Made by a program: the position numbers and the translations under genes. DNA of 16,990 nucleotides from Leptolyngbyaceae cyanobacterium M65_K2018_010 (GTDB lineage Bacteria; Cyanobacteriota; Cyanobacteriia; Phormidesmidales; Phormidesmidaceae): positions 1 to 16,990 of the forward strand of contig DVEE01000537.1 in the NCBI GenBank assembly GCA_015295885.1, read 5' to 3'. The notes under the pieces were generated by a model. The model worked only from the letters and a program-made list of their open reading frames with translations, made no database searches and was not told the origin of the DNA. Of the stretch, positions 1 through 6,519 are shown one piece after another; within the stretch, counting starts at the first letter, position 1; every line of letters starts with the position of its first letter.

Positions 1-1
1 C

Positions 2-1789
2 AATGTGGCACCGCTGGTGAACGAGAGCGATCGCACCGAGTTGGCCCGGTTTTCCTACAGCTTTTACCAGAGCACCTCTAGCGTCCGCTACATGCTCTAC
101 GCCGATGAAAACGGCGATATTTTCTTTGGCATTCCTTTTTCGGAGGCGGCGGTCCAAAGTTCCCTCACCCTGCGACGACGGATGCAGTTGCCAGAAGGCT
201 ACGCCCAAAACACCGATCGCCCCCTGGTGCGCCAACATCTGACCCCGGCGGGGGAAGTCACCGATGTGTTTGTGCCGCTCAACTACAACGGCCAGCATTT
301 AGGCGTTCTGGCTCTGGGTATCAATCCTAACCCCACCGTAGTCGCCTCCTCTCACCTGACCCGAGATGTCACCATTGCCGTGTTTGTCTCCATCTGGGTG
401 ATGGTGATTTTAGGCGCCGTCTTCAATGCCCTGACGATTACTAAACCGATTAAAGAATTGCTGTTGGGGGTGAAAAATATTGCCGCTGGCAACTTTAAGC
501 AGCGCATTGACCTGCCCCTGGGGGGGGAGCTCGGGGAACTCATCTACAGTTTCAATGACATGGCGGAGCGCCTGGAGCGCTACGAAGAGCAAAACATCGA
601 AGAACTAACCGCCGAAAAAGCCAAACTGGAAACTCTGGTTTCCACCATTGCCGACGGAGCGATTTTGCTGGACAACGAAATGCATGCGGTGCTGGTTAAC
701 CCAACGGCCCGCCGCATCTTTGGCTGGGAGAATCAGAACCTGGATGGTCAGTGCATTCTAGAGCATTTGCCTGGTCCGGTGCGGGTTCAACTCACCCGCC
801 CGCTGTTTCAGGCTGTTCAGGGCGATGCGGAGGCCATGGAGTTCAGGATTCCCTTAACCGAACCCAGCCATCGCACCCTACGCATTCTGCTCAACACGGT
901 GCTGGATCAGGCCAAGGAAAACGTTAAAGGACTGGCCATTACCGTGCAGGATATTACCCGTGAAGCAGCTCTGAACGAGGCCAAGGCCCAGTTCATCAGT
1001 AACGTTTCCCACGAGTTGCGTACCCCGCTCTTCAATATCAAGTCCTTTATTGAAACCCTCCACGAGTACGGCGAGGATCTGAGCGACACCGAGCGCAAAG
1101 AGTTTTTAGAAACCGCCAACCATGAAACCGATCGCCTGACGCGCCTGGTGAATGACGTTTTAGACCTCTCCCGATTGGAGTCCAGCCGCCAGTATCCCTT
1201 CGATGCCGTAGATATTGCCCAACCCATCGAACAAACCCTGCGTACCCACCGACTCAACGCCAGGGATAAGCAAATCGAACTCCTGCAAGAGGTAGAAGCT
1301 AACCTACCGCCGGTGTTGGGTAACTACGACCTGTTATTGCAGGTGTTTAGTAACCTGATGGGCAATGCCCTGAAATTTACTGAGCCCGGCGGCAAGGTCA
1401 TGATCCGCGCCTATCGTCGGTCCTGTCGACGGGGTAGTGACTCTCCTAGCGATTGCATTCGCATTGAGGTTGCCGATACTGGCATTGGCATAGCCCCAGA
1501 GGATCAGCAGGCTATTTTTGATCGTTTCTTCCGGGTTGAAAATCGCGTTCACACCCTGGAGGGAACGGGGTTAGGGTTGTCTATCGTGAAAAACATCATT
1601 GAAAAGCACCACAGCCAGGTTCATCTGGTTAGCGAAGTAGGCGTAGGTACCACGTTCTGGTTTGATCTGGAGGCCCATCAAGGAGACCCCAGCTATGAGA
1701 TGCTGTCGGAGCCAGCCTCCGCCTCCGCCCTGGCCCCGGCGGATCGGCCGGAACCCCTAGGGGTGACCCCTAGCCCCGTTGAGGCTTGA
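2..1789 (+). CDS. nblS: Sensor histidine kinase NblS/Hik33 (5' end outside window)
   Basis: Membrane-bound two-component kinase that, in cyanobacteria, reports high light, nutrient and cold stress and controls phycobilisome breakdown and photosynthesis genes through RpaB-type regulators (family knowledge). The frame is open from the first bases (an in-frame Asn codon at 2-4 precedes a GTG at 5-7), so the true start and first membrane helix lie upstream; about 65-70 residues are probably missing. Counting the GTG as residue 1: extracytoplasmic sensor part 1-120, membrane helix 122-145, HAMP about 145-198, PAS about 205-320, H-box with phospho-acceptor His336 (NVSHELRTPL), N-box around Asn454, G1 box DTGIGIAP from Asp491, G2 box GTGLGLS from Gly520. 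All catalytic boxes are intact. The last 30 or so residues form an Ala/Pro-rich tail beyond the ATPase fold. Identification rests on recognisable NblS segments such as FYQSTSSVRYMLYADE. Confidence 0.93.
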   Translation, partial: NVAPLVNESDRTELARFSYSFYQSTSSVRYMLYADENGDIFFGIPFSEAAVQSSLTLRRRMQLPEGYAQNTDRPLVRQHLTPAGEVTDVFVPLNYNGQHLGVLALGINPNPTVVASSHLTRDVTIAVFVSIWVMVILGAVFNALTITKPIKELLLGVKNIAAGNFKQRIDLPLGGELGELIYSFNDMAERLERYEEQNIEELTAEKAKLETLVSTIADGAILLDNEMHAVLVNPTARRIFGWENQNLDGQCILEHLPGPVRVQLTRPLFQAVQGDAEAMEFRIPLTEPSHRTLRILLNTVLDQAKENVKGLAITVQDITREAALNEAKAQFISNVSHELRTPLFNIKSFIETLHEYGEDLSDTERKEFLETANHETDRLTRLVNDVLDLSRLESSRQYPFDAVDIAQPIEQTLRTHRLNARDKQIELLQEVEANLPPVLGNYDLLLQVFSNLMGNALKFTEPGGKVMIRAYRRSCRRGSDSPSDCIRIEVADTGIGIAPEDQQAIFDRFFRVENRVHTLEGTGLGLSIVKNIIEKHHSQVHLVSEVGVGTTFWFDLEAHQGDPSYEMLSEPASASALAPADRPEPLGVTPSPVEA

Positions 1790-1991
1790 TAGTTAGGGGG
1801 TACCCTCCTCCACCCCCACCCGCCTCGTCTATTGAATTGGAATTGCACCTACCTACTGATACCTGCTGGCTCTGACCCCAGGGACGACTGCCTTACCCCG
1901 CCAACCGAAGCAGAATTCCGTGAGCTGAGAGCATTGCTTTCAGGCGGAACTGATCCCGATCTCCAGAAACAATGCTAAAAGAGTAATAGTC

Positions 1992-2020
1992 AAAAAAAAA
2001 GGAGAGCCCACAAGCTCTCC
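1992..2020 (-). terminator. Intrinsic terminator of gatB
   Basis: Read on the minus strand, a perfect 7-bp stem GGAGAGC/GCTCTCC (2001-2007 with 2014-2020) with a 6-nt loop is followed directly by nine T residues (the A run at 1992-2000). This is a textbook Rho-independent terminator oriented for gatB, 95 bp past its stop codon. On the plus strand no T run follows the hairpin, so it should not stop nblS transcripts. Confidence 0.85.
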
Positions 2021-2068
2021 CTACCATCAGGGTGCATCTGTTAACAGGTTAGCCTAAAAATCGGAGGA

Positions 2069-2094
2069 GGGGTATTACCCCCCATTAATTTTTT
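2069..2094 (+). terminator. Possible weak terminator hairpin for nblS
   Basis: A 5-bp stem GGGGT/ACCCC with a 3-nt loop (2069-2081) is followed after nine bases by a run of six T (2089-2094). The stem is short and the T run displaced, so this is weak. The minus-strand reading also has a T run a few bases past the hairpin, so it could act as an upstream gatB terminator instead. Confidence 0.3.
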
Positions 2095-2114
2095 CTGATA
2101 GCTTTCCTCTTCAG

Positions 2115-3602
2115 TTATCCGTTTAACTTTTTGCTAAGCAGCTGATTGCTCAGTTTGGGATCAACCCGGCCGCCACTACGCTTCATCAGTTGGCCAACAA
2201 AAAAACCTTGCAGCTTGGTTTTGCCACCTCGATAGGCGGCTAGCTCCTCGGGGTGAGCAGCTAGCACCTCGTCGATCAGGGCTTCGATCTGAGCTGGGTC
2301 TGAAATTTGGCTCAGTCCTCGCTCTTCGACCAGGGCTTTAGGAGAACCACCCTGGGCCAGCAGCTCCGGCAACAGGTCCTTGCCTATTTTGTTGCTAATG
2401 GTGCCAGCTTCGATCAGGTGCACAAGCTCGGCTAACATCGCCGGGGTGAGGGGTAATGCCTCGATACCTAGCTTGGCTGAATTCAGATAGGCGGCAATAT
2501 CCTGGGTAATCCAGTTGGCGGCGAGTTTTGGATCAGCCCCAGCGGCTACTGTAGCCTCAAAGTATTCGGTGATGCTGCGCTCATCGCTGAGCACCCGGGC
2601 ATCGTAGGGCGACAGGCCAAACTCCGATTCATAGCGGGCGCGCTTCTGGGCTGGCAATTCCGGTAGTTCTGCCCGCCAGGCTTCTTTCTGAGCCACCGAC
2701 ACCACAATCGGCGGCAGGTCTGGCTCAGGAAAGTAGCGGTAGTCGCTGGAACCTTCCTTCGATCGCATACTCTTGGTACGTTGGGTGCTTTCGTCCCAGA
2801 GGCGAGTTTCCTGGACGATCGGTTCTCCGGACTCGGTGGCCTTGATTTGTCGCTCAATTTCGTAGTCGATCGCCTTTTGGATGGCACTGAAGGAGTTCAT
2901 GTTCTTAATCTCTACCTTGGTGCCAAATTCCTTTTGACCCACCGGCCGCACGGAAATGTTTACGTCGCAGCGTAGGGAGCCCTCCTGCATGTTGCCATCG
3001 CTGATCCCCAGGTACCGCACAATGCGGCGCAACTCCTGGGCGTACTCGGCAGCCTCCTGGCCACTGCGCAGATCGGGTTCGGAAACGATTTCAATCAAGG
3101 GCACCCCAGCCCGGTTGTAGTCCACCAGGGAGTAGGTGGAGCCAGCCAGACGATCGCTGCCGGCATGGACCAGTTTGCCCGCATCCTCTTCCATGTGCAG
3201 GCGGGTAATGCCAATGCGCTTGCGGGTGGCTTGCTTCGTTTTCTGGTCAACCAGTTCAATTTCTAACCAGCCGTGTTCGGCGATGGGCAGGTCGTACTGG
3301 GAGATTTGGTAGTTCTTGGGCAGGTCGGGGTAGAAGTACTGCTTGCGGTCAAACTTGGAGTAGGGAGCAATCTCACAGTTCAGGGCCAACCCGGCCTTTA
3401 CCGCATACTCCAGCACCTTCTGGTTGAGTACCGGCAGCACCCCCGGCATGCCCAGAACAATGGGGTCGATGTAGGTATTGGGGTCGGCCCCAAAGGCGGT
3501 GGAGGCGGGGGAAAAGATTTTGGTCTCGGTACAGAGCTGGCAGTGGGTCTCCAGTCCAATGATGGCTTCGTACTGGGTTTTGACCGGGGCCGCAGTAGGC
3601 AT
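2115..3602 (-). CDS. gatB: Asp-tRNA(Asn)/Glu-tRNA(Gln) amidotransferase subunit B
   Basis: GatB is the kinase/tRNA-binding subunit of GatCAB, which amidates misacylated Glu-tRNA(Gln), and Asp-tRNA(Asn) where needed. GatA supplies ammonia and GatC assembles the complex in the cytoplasm. At 495 residues it has normal family length. The N-terminal cradle motif GLETH is at residues 16-20, the signature YSKFDRKQYFYPDLPKNYQI begins at residue 81, and a RAGVPLIEIVSEPD block follows. The C-terminal 150 residues have the helical YqeY-like tRNA-binding tail. The ATG at 3600-3602 is supported by a GGAG (3609-3612) six bases upstream. gatA and gatC are not in the window, as is usual for scattered gat genes in cyanobacteria. 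It ends at a strong terminator (1992-2020). Confidence 0.97.
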   Translation of the reverse strand: MPTAAPVKTQYEAIIGLETHCQLCTETKIFSPASTAFGADPNTYIDPIVLGMPGVLPVLNQKVLEYAVKAGLALNCEIAPYSKFDRKQYFYPDLPKNYQISQYDLPIAEHGWLEIELVDQKTKQATRKRIGITRLHMEEDAGKLVHAGSDRLAGSTYSLVDYNRAGVPLIEIVSEPDLRSGQEAAEYAQELRRIVRYLGISDGNMQEGSLRCDVNISVRPVGQKEFGTKVEIKNMNSFSAIQKAIDYEIERQIKATESGEPIVQETRLWDESTQRTKSMRSKEGSSDYRYFPEPDLPPIVVSVAQKEAWRAELPELPAQKRARYESEFGLSPYDARVLSDERSITEYFEATVAAGADPKLAANWITQDIAAYLNSAKLGIEALPLTPAMLAELVHLIEAGTISNKIGKDLLPELLAQGGSPKALVEERGLSQISDPAQIEALIDEVLAAHPEELAAYRGGKTKLQGFFVGQLMKRSGGRVDPKLSNQLLSKKLNG

Positions 3603-3635
3603 AGATCACTCCAACAAAGGTGACTTAGCTTAACT

Positions 3636-3664
3636 ATTGTAGCCCCGCCAGCCTTTGGCATGAA
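3636..3664 (-). promoter_or_regulatory. Putative gatB promoter
   Basis: On the minus strand a -10 like TACAAT (3636-3641) lies 17 bp from a weak -35 TTCATG (3659-3664). A start near 3629 would give a leader of about 27 nt containing the GGAG site. It lies in the 101-bp gap between the lipoprotein stop and gatB, so gatB may be transcribed on its own. Confidence 0.45.
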
Positions 3665-3703
3665 GGTTGCTTCAGGTTGACGCCCGAACGAGCCGTAAGG
3701 TGT

Positions 3704-4234
3704 TTAGGGGGCCTTACAGCCCAACCAGAAGGCTTTATCTTCAGACAGAAAGGGCACAAAATTGCCTCCACAGGCAACCACAACTGCACTTTCTGGCCCG
3801 GGAAGGGTGATCTGGGGGACATTGACCGGGCCCAGGGGGCTGCGCACTTCGTTCAGGGTGGGTTCGGTTAACGTGGAGGCCGGCCCTAACGCACTACCAG
3901 GGCTAGGACTTTGACAGCCCACCCACTGTAGGCCCGCGTCGCTGTATAGAAAAGGCACCGACCCCTGTTGATCACAGGTCATCACAACGGCGGTCTCTGG
4001 TCCGGCTAGGGTGAGCTGTTTCACCGTGCCACCGGCGGGACTGGGCACATCGGCGAAGCTAAACTTTTCAGTGGTGGTTTCTGAAGATCCGGTTGGGGTG
4101 GTGACTTCAACCGCTGGGCCATCAACAGTTTCAACGGTTTCGGGTTTCGTGCAGGCGGTGACGCTGAAACCAGCTACCAGGGCGATTGCCCCAACCTTTC
4201 CGGCTGTGCTTAGAACTTGTTTAGCTACCACCAT
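3704..4234 (-). CDS. Putative lipoprotein with two copies of a Cys-containing module
   Basis: I do not recognise a named family. The 176-residue product begins with a short basic, hydrophobic signal (residues 1-27) ending in a lipobox-like V-T-A-C, making Cys28 the likely lipidated residue. A Thr/Ser/Pro/Glu-rich linker runs from 29 to about 62. The rest is an internal duplication: residues 63-110 and 130-176 align along their length (VPSPAGGTVKQ/VRSPLGPVNVPQ, GPETAVVMTC/GPESAVVVAC, VPFL, WVGC/WLGC). Each copy has a Cys pair (Cys87/Cys107 and Cys155/Cys173) that could form a disulfide outside the cytoplasm. The start is the ATG at 4232-4234; no well-placed ribosome binding site is seen, and the leader consists of a tandem repeat. 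It lies upstream of gatB on the same strand, with no evident functional link. Likely an envelope protein of unknown role. Confidence 0.8.
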   Translation of the reverse strand: MVVAKQVLSTAGKVGAIALVAGFSVTACTKPETVETVDGPAVEVTTPTGSSETTTEKFSFADVPSPAGGTVKQLTLAGPETAVVMTCDQQGSVPFLYSDAGLQWVGCQSPSPGSALGPASTLTEPTLNEVRSPLGPVNVPQITLPGPESAVVVACGGNFVPFLSEDKAFWLGCKAP

Positions 4235-4237
4235 AGA

Positions 4238-4279
4238 CAGACCAGTAAACCTTTTTCACAGACCAGTAAACCTTTCTCA
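4238..4279 (-). repeat. Tandem 21-bp direct repeat in the lipoprotein leader
   Basis: Positions 4238-4258 and 4259-4279 are adjacent 21-bp copies differing at one base (core CAGACCAGTAAACCTTT). On the transcript strand each contains AAAGG and GGTTTACTGGTCTG. They fill almost exactly the distance between the predicted transcription start (about 4279) and the start codon at 4234. Confidence 0.85.
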
Positions 4280-4285
4280 AGGCTG

Positions 4286-4314
4286 ATTATAGAGGTATCC
4301 TAAGCCTTTGTCGC
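4286..4314 (-). promoter_or_regulatory. Putative promoter of the lipoprotein gene
   Basis: On the minus strand a consensus -10 TATAAT (4286-4291) is preceded, with a 17-bp spacer, by GCGACA (4309-4314), which keeps the GACA half of a -35. The predicted start is close to 4279, giving a leader of about 45 nt made of the two tandem repeats. Confidence 0.6.
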
Positions 4315-4795
4315 AATAATGTCCGACGGCCTGGGGCGCTGGCGTCTGAATCTGACGGCTGCCAGGATTACGATCACGAAGTTAAGGGTTAACCCGGTTA
4401 GCTAGGGCGATCGCAGAAATCTGGGTCTCTGGCACAGAACTCCATCACCTGCAATCACCTACGGTTAGCCGACGAGCTGGGTACATTGCGAAATTTGCCA
4501 AGGTTAACCCAGTCTAAACAACGGCATCACCTGCTTTCTGAGGCAATGCGTGTATAAAAGTAGTAACCGCCCGCTCCATACTAACACCGCCTTACTACTT
4601 GGCTATGCCTGACAGAAGCCATGTATGTGGCCGTAATGCGTGGCCGTAGGGAGGAAGGGTAGAGAGTTTAGGGGCGGAGCGGATTTTTGCCGGGTGGAGT
4701 GACGAAGTAAAGGGCCTCGCCTTAAAGTTGAGCACCGCACAAAACTGTCCCAGTCCTCTGGAAGATCCCTAGAAGATAATGGCTAGAATCTACCT
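4315..4795. other. Long intergenic region with inverted repeats, no gene recognised
   Basis: About 480 bp without a supported coding frame on either strand. It contains one HIP1 site (4407-4414), two palindromes GGGTTAACCC (4386-4395) and GGTTAACC (4502-4509), and a perfect 9-bp inverted repeat AAGTAGTAA/TTACTACTT (4558-4566 and 4592-4600, 25-nt loop). A TATAAA (4553-4558) overlaps the left arm of that repeat. GTGGCCGTA occurs twice in phase (4627-4635 and 4640-4648). The layout would allow a small RNA starting near 4565, but I recognise no known RNA family or terminator here. Upstream of the next gene a TAGAAT (4784-4789) lies only six bases before the start codon. Confidence 0.4.
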
Positions 4796-4993
4796 ATGGC
4801 TGAAACCCCTTCCCATTTCACCCCCGAAGAATTAGAAAGCTGGCGCTTTGGCCTGGCCCAGGCGAACCTGAATAACATCCTCTGTCACTGCCGGGACTGC
4901 GACGCCACCTGGGTGGCCTCGGAGGAAGTGCCCTGTGCCTGTGGCAGCCGCCGGGTTGAATACATTGCCTGCTGGCAGTTTCCGGATGATTGA
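4796..4993 (+). CDS. Small Cys-rich, zinc-ribbon-like protein
   Basis: A 65-residue protein of unknown function. An acidic N-terminal helix (about residues 9-27) is followed by CHCRDC (Cys30, His31, Cys32, Cys35) and then CACGS (Cys47, Cys49), with one more Cys at 59. The arrangement resembles a small zinc ribbon or rubredoxin-like knuckle, but the second half is C-x-C rather than the usual C-x2-C, so metal binding is inference. The start ATG has no clear ribosome binding site, which is not rare in cyanobacteria. No upstream start in frame looks better. It stands alone, facing the convergent DUF3052-like gene 51 bp downstream. Confidence 0.75.
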   Translation: MAETPSHFTPEELESWRFGLAQANLNNILCHCRDCDATWVASEEVPCACGSRRVEYIACWQFPDD

Positions 4994-5029
4994 GGCGGGG
5001 TTGGAGATCAAAGAAAGCGTAGATTGTTG

Positions 5030-5043
5030 GTAGGGCCCCCTAC
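5030..5043. terminator. Possible shared hairpin between convergent genes
   Basis: GTAGG (5030-5034) and CCTAC (5039-5043) form a GC-rich 5-bp stem with a 4-nt loop in the 51-bp gap between the stops of the two convergent genes. There is no T run on either side, so terminator activity is uncertain. Confidence 0.25.
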
Positions 5044-5044
5044 T

Positions 5045-5524
5045 CTAGGGGTTGGGAGGGACCGTGGCTGCTGGGGTCACTCGTTCTTTGCCGGCTTTGG
5101 TCATGGCGCGTTTTGGGTCGCGGGTCAGGTTTTTGATGTAGTCTACCCGGCGAAATCTGAGGGCCGACCTGTCGGTATCAATAGCAACCTGGCGTACCCC
5201 TTCGTACCCTAGCTCGCCCAAAATTTGCCAGCCAGTGTCGCGGTTGAAGTCGCAGGTGAAACGTTTTGAGCTGGTCTTGGAATAGGCAAACCACACCACA
5301 CCATCGCCCTGCACCTTAGCTGCAATCACCCTGGCCAGTTCATCCACGGCGGCTTGGGTGGTGACAAAGGCAAGGGCAAAGGTAATGGCAGCCAGAGCTT
5401 GCCCATCGCGGTGGACTCTCACCCCCTCCAGGGCAGCTAGCTCAGGCTCAAAGCTAGGGGGAGCATTTAGAACCAGGATATCGGTCTGGTCTTTGAGGTT
5501 GAGCTTTTTGAATAGGGGCGTCAT
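5045..5524 (-). CDS. DUF3052-like protein of unknown function
   Basis: A 159-residue soluble protein. The N-terminal pattern (LFKKLNLKDQ, then ILVLNAPPSFEPEL), a central predicted strand FALAFVTTQ, a VVWFAYSKTSSKRF segment and a C-terminal VRQVAIDTDRSALRFRRVDYI block match the general layout of the DUF3052 family as I remember it. The function of that family is not known to me. A basic tail (about residues 133-150) follows. The start is the ATG at 5522-5524, with a GAGGA seven bases upstream (5532-5536). An in-frame TTG one codon earlier is less likely. It diverges from the pseudouridine synthase gene with only 35 bp between starts, so their promoters must overlap each other or the coding starts. 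Confidence 0.8.
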   Translation of the reverse strand: MTPLFKKLNLKDQTDILVLNAPPSFEPELAALEGVRVHRDGQALAAITFALAFVTTQAAVDELARVIAAKVQGDGVVWFAYSKTSSKRFTCDFNRDTGWQILGELGYEGVRQVAIDTDRSALRFRRVDYIKNLTRDPKRAMTKAGKERVTPAATVPPNP

Positions 5525-5559
5525 CAAGGAGTCCTCAAAGCCACTCTAAGATAGGAAAA

Positions 5560-6519
5560 GTGTATCGCGTTCAGGTTCCTCCCATCGCTGACCAAACCCT
5601 TCACCTGACCGTAGACACGGCCCGCCCAGAGCGGCTCGATCGCTGGCTCACCGCCCAGGTGAAAGACCTGTCTCGCAATCGCATCCAAAAGTTGATCGAT
5701 TGGGAGTATGTCACTCTAAATGGAGCCCTCTGCACCGATAAGAAGGCGACCGTGCAGGGGGGCGATCGCATTCAGCTCACCATTCCTGCCGCCAAGCCCC
5801 TAGAACTTGCGCCAGAAGCTATTCCCCTCGATATTCTCTACGAAGACGAGCACCTGATCATTCTCAACAAACCCGCTGGGCTGGTGGTGCATCCGGCCCC
5901 TGGCAACATGAGCGGCACCCTAGTCAATGCCGTGTTGGCCCACTGTGGGGATCAGCTGTTGGGCATTGGTGGGGTGCAGCGTCCCGGCATTGTGCATCGG
6001 CTGGACAAGAATACGACCGGGGCCATTGTGATTGCCAAAACCGACCTGGCCCACAGCCACCTGCAGGCCCAGATGAAGGCCAAGACGGCCCGTCGCGAAT
6101 ACCTGGGGGTGGTCTACGGGGCCCCTAAAACCGACTCAGGTACCATGGATGCCCCCCTGGGGCGGCATCCCAGCGATCGCAAAAAGAACGCCATTGTCTC
6201 CCTGGACCGGGGCGGGCGCCCGGCCATCACCCACTGGCAGGTGGAAGAACGGCTGGGTCACTTTTCGTTGCTTCGCTACCGGCTGGAAACCGGCCGCACC
6301 CATCAAATCCGCGTCCATAGCACTGCCATGGGGCATCCCCTTGTGGGCGACCCCACCTACGGATCAGGTCGGGATGTGGGGGTTAACCTGCCCGGCCAGG
6401 CCCTCCATGCCGAACGGTTAGAGCTCATCCATCCCGCCAGTGGAGAAAAAATTCTGGCCATTGCCCCCTTACCGCCATCTCTGATCAAACTGCTCAAGGT
6501 ACTGCGCAGCCGGCTCTAA
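5560..6519 (+). CDS. RluA/RluD-family 23S rRNA pseudouridine synthase
   Basis: This 319-residue enzyme isomerises specific uridines to pseudouridine, most likely in 23S rRNA, in the cytoplasm. An N-terminal S4 RNA-binding domain spans about residues 24-85 (RLDRWLTAQVKDLSRNRIQK). The catalytic domain follows with ILNKPAGLVVHP and HRLDKNTTG. The nucleophile is Asp149. The downstream RTHQIRVH and HPLVGDPTYG blocks are also present. The S4 domain and length fit RluD rather than RluA or RluC, but the exact target uridines cannot be read from sequence. The start is a GTG at 5560 with AGGA only three bases upstream; no better start is near. Its stop overlaps the hflX stop on the other strand. Confidence 0.93.
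   Translation: MYRVQVPPIADQTLHLTVDTARPERLDRWLTAQVKDLSRNRIQKLIDWEYVTLNGALCTDKKATVQGGDRIQLTIPAAKPLELAPEAIPLDILYEDEHLIILNKPAGLVVHPAPGNMSGTLVNAVLAHCGDQLLGIGGVQRPGIVHRLDKNTTGAIVIAKTDLAHSHLQAQMKAKTARREYLGVVYGAPKTDSGTMDAPLGRHPSDRKKNAIVSLDRGGRPAITHWQVEERLGHFSLLRYRLETGRTHQIRVHSTAMGHPLVGDPTYGSGRDVGVNLPGQALHAERLELIHPASGEKILAIAPLPPSLIKLLKVLRSRL

Larger units (their letters stand above)
1790..2114. other. Intergenic region between convergent nblS and gatB
   Basis: This 325-bp gap holds no convincing gene. It carries the gatB terminator at 1992-2020 and a weaker hairpin at 2069-2081, described separately. A short open frame at 1832-1978 (+), TTG start and 48 residues, has a coding-looking stretch (PTEAEFRELRALLSGG) and could be a decayed gene end. 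It has no ribosome binding site that I can see. Confidence 0.5.

Noticed and set aside
4605..4662. Short overlapping frames with Arg-rich products, considered as an insertion-sequence remnant
   Set aside because: Frames are 13-15 codons, no terminal repeats or target duplication are visible, and no transposase similarity is recognised.
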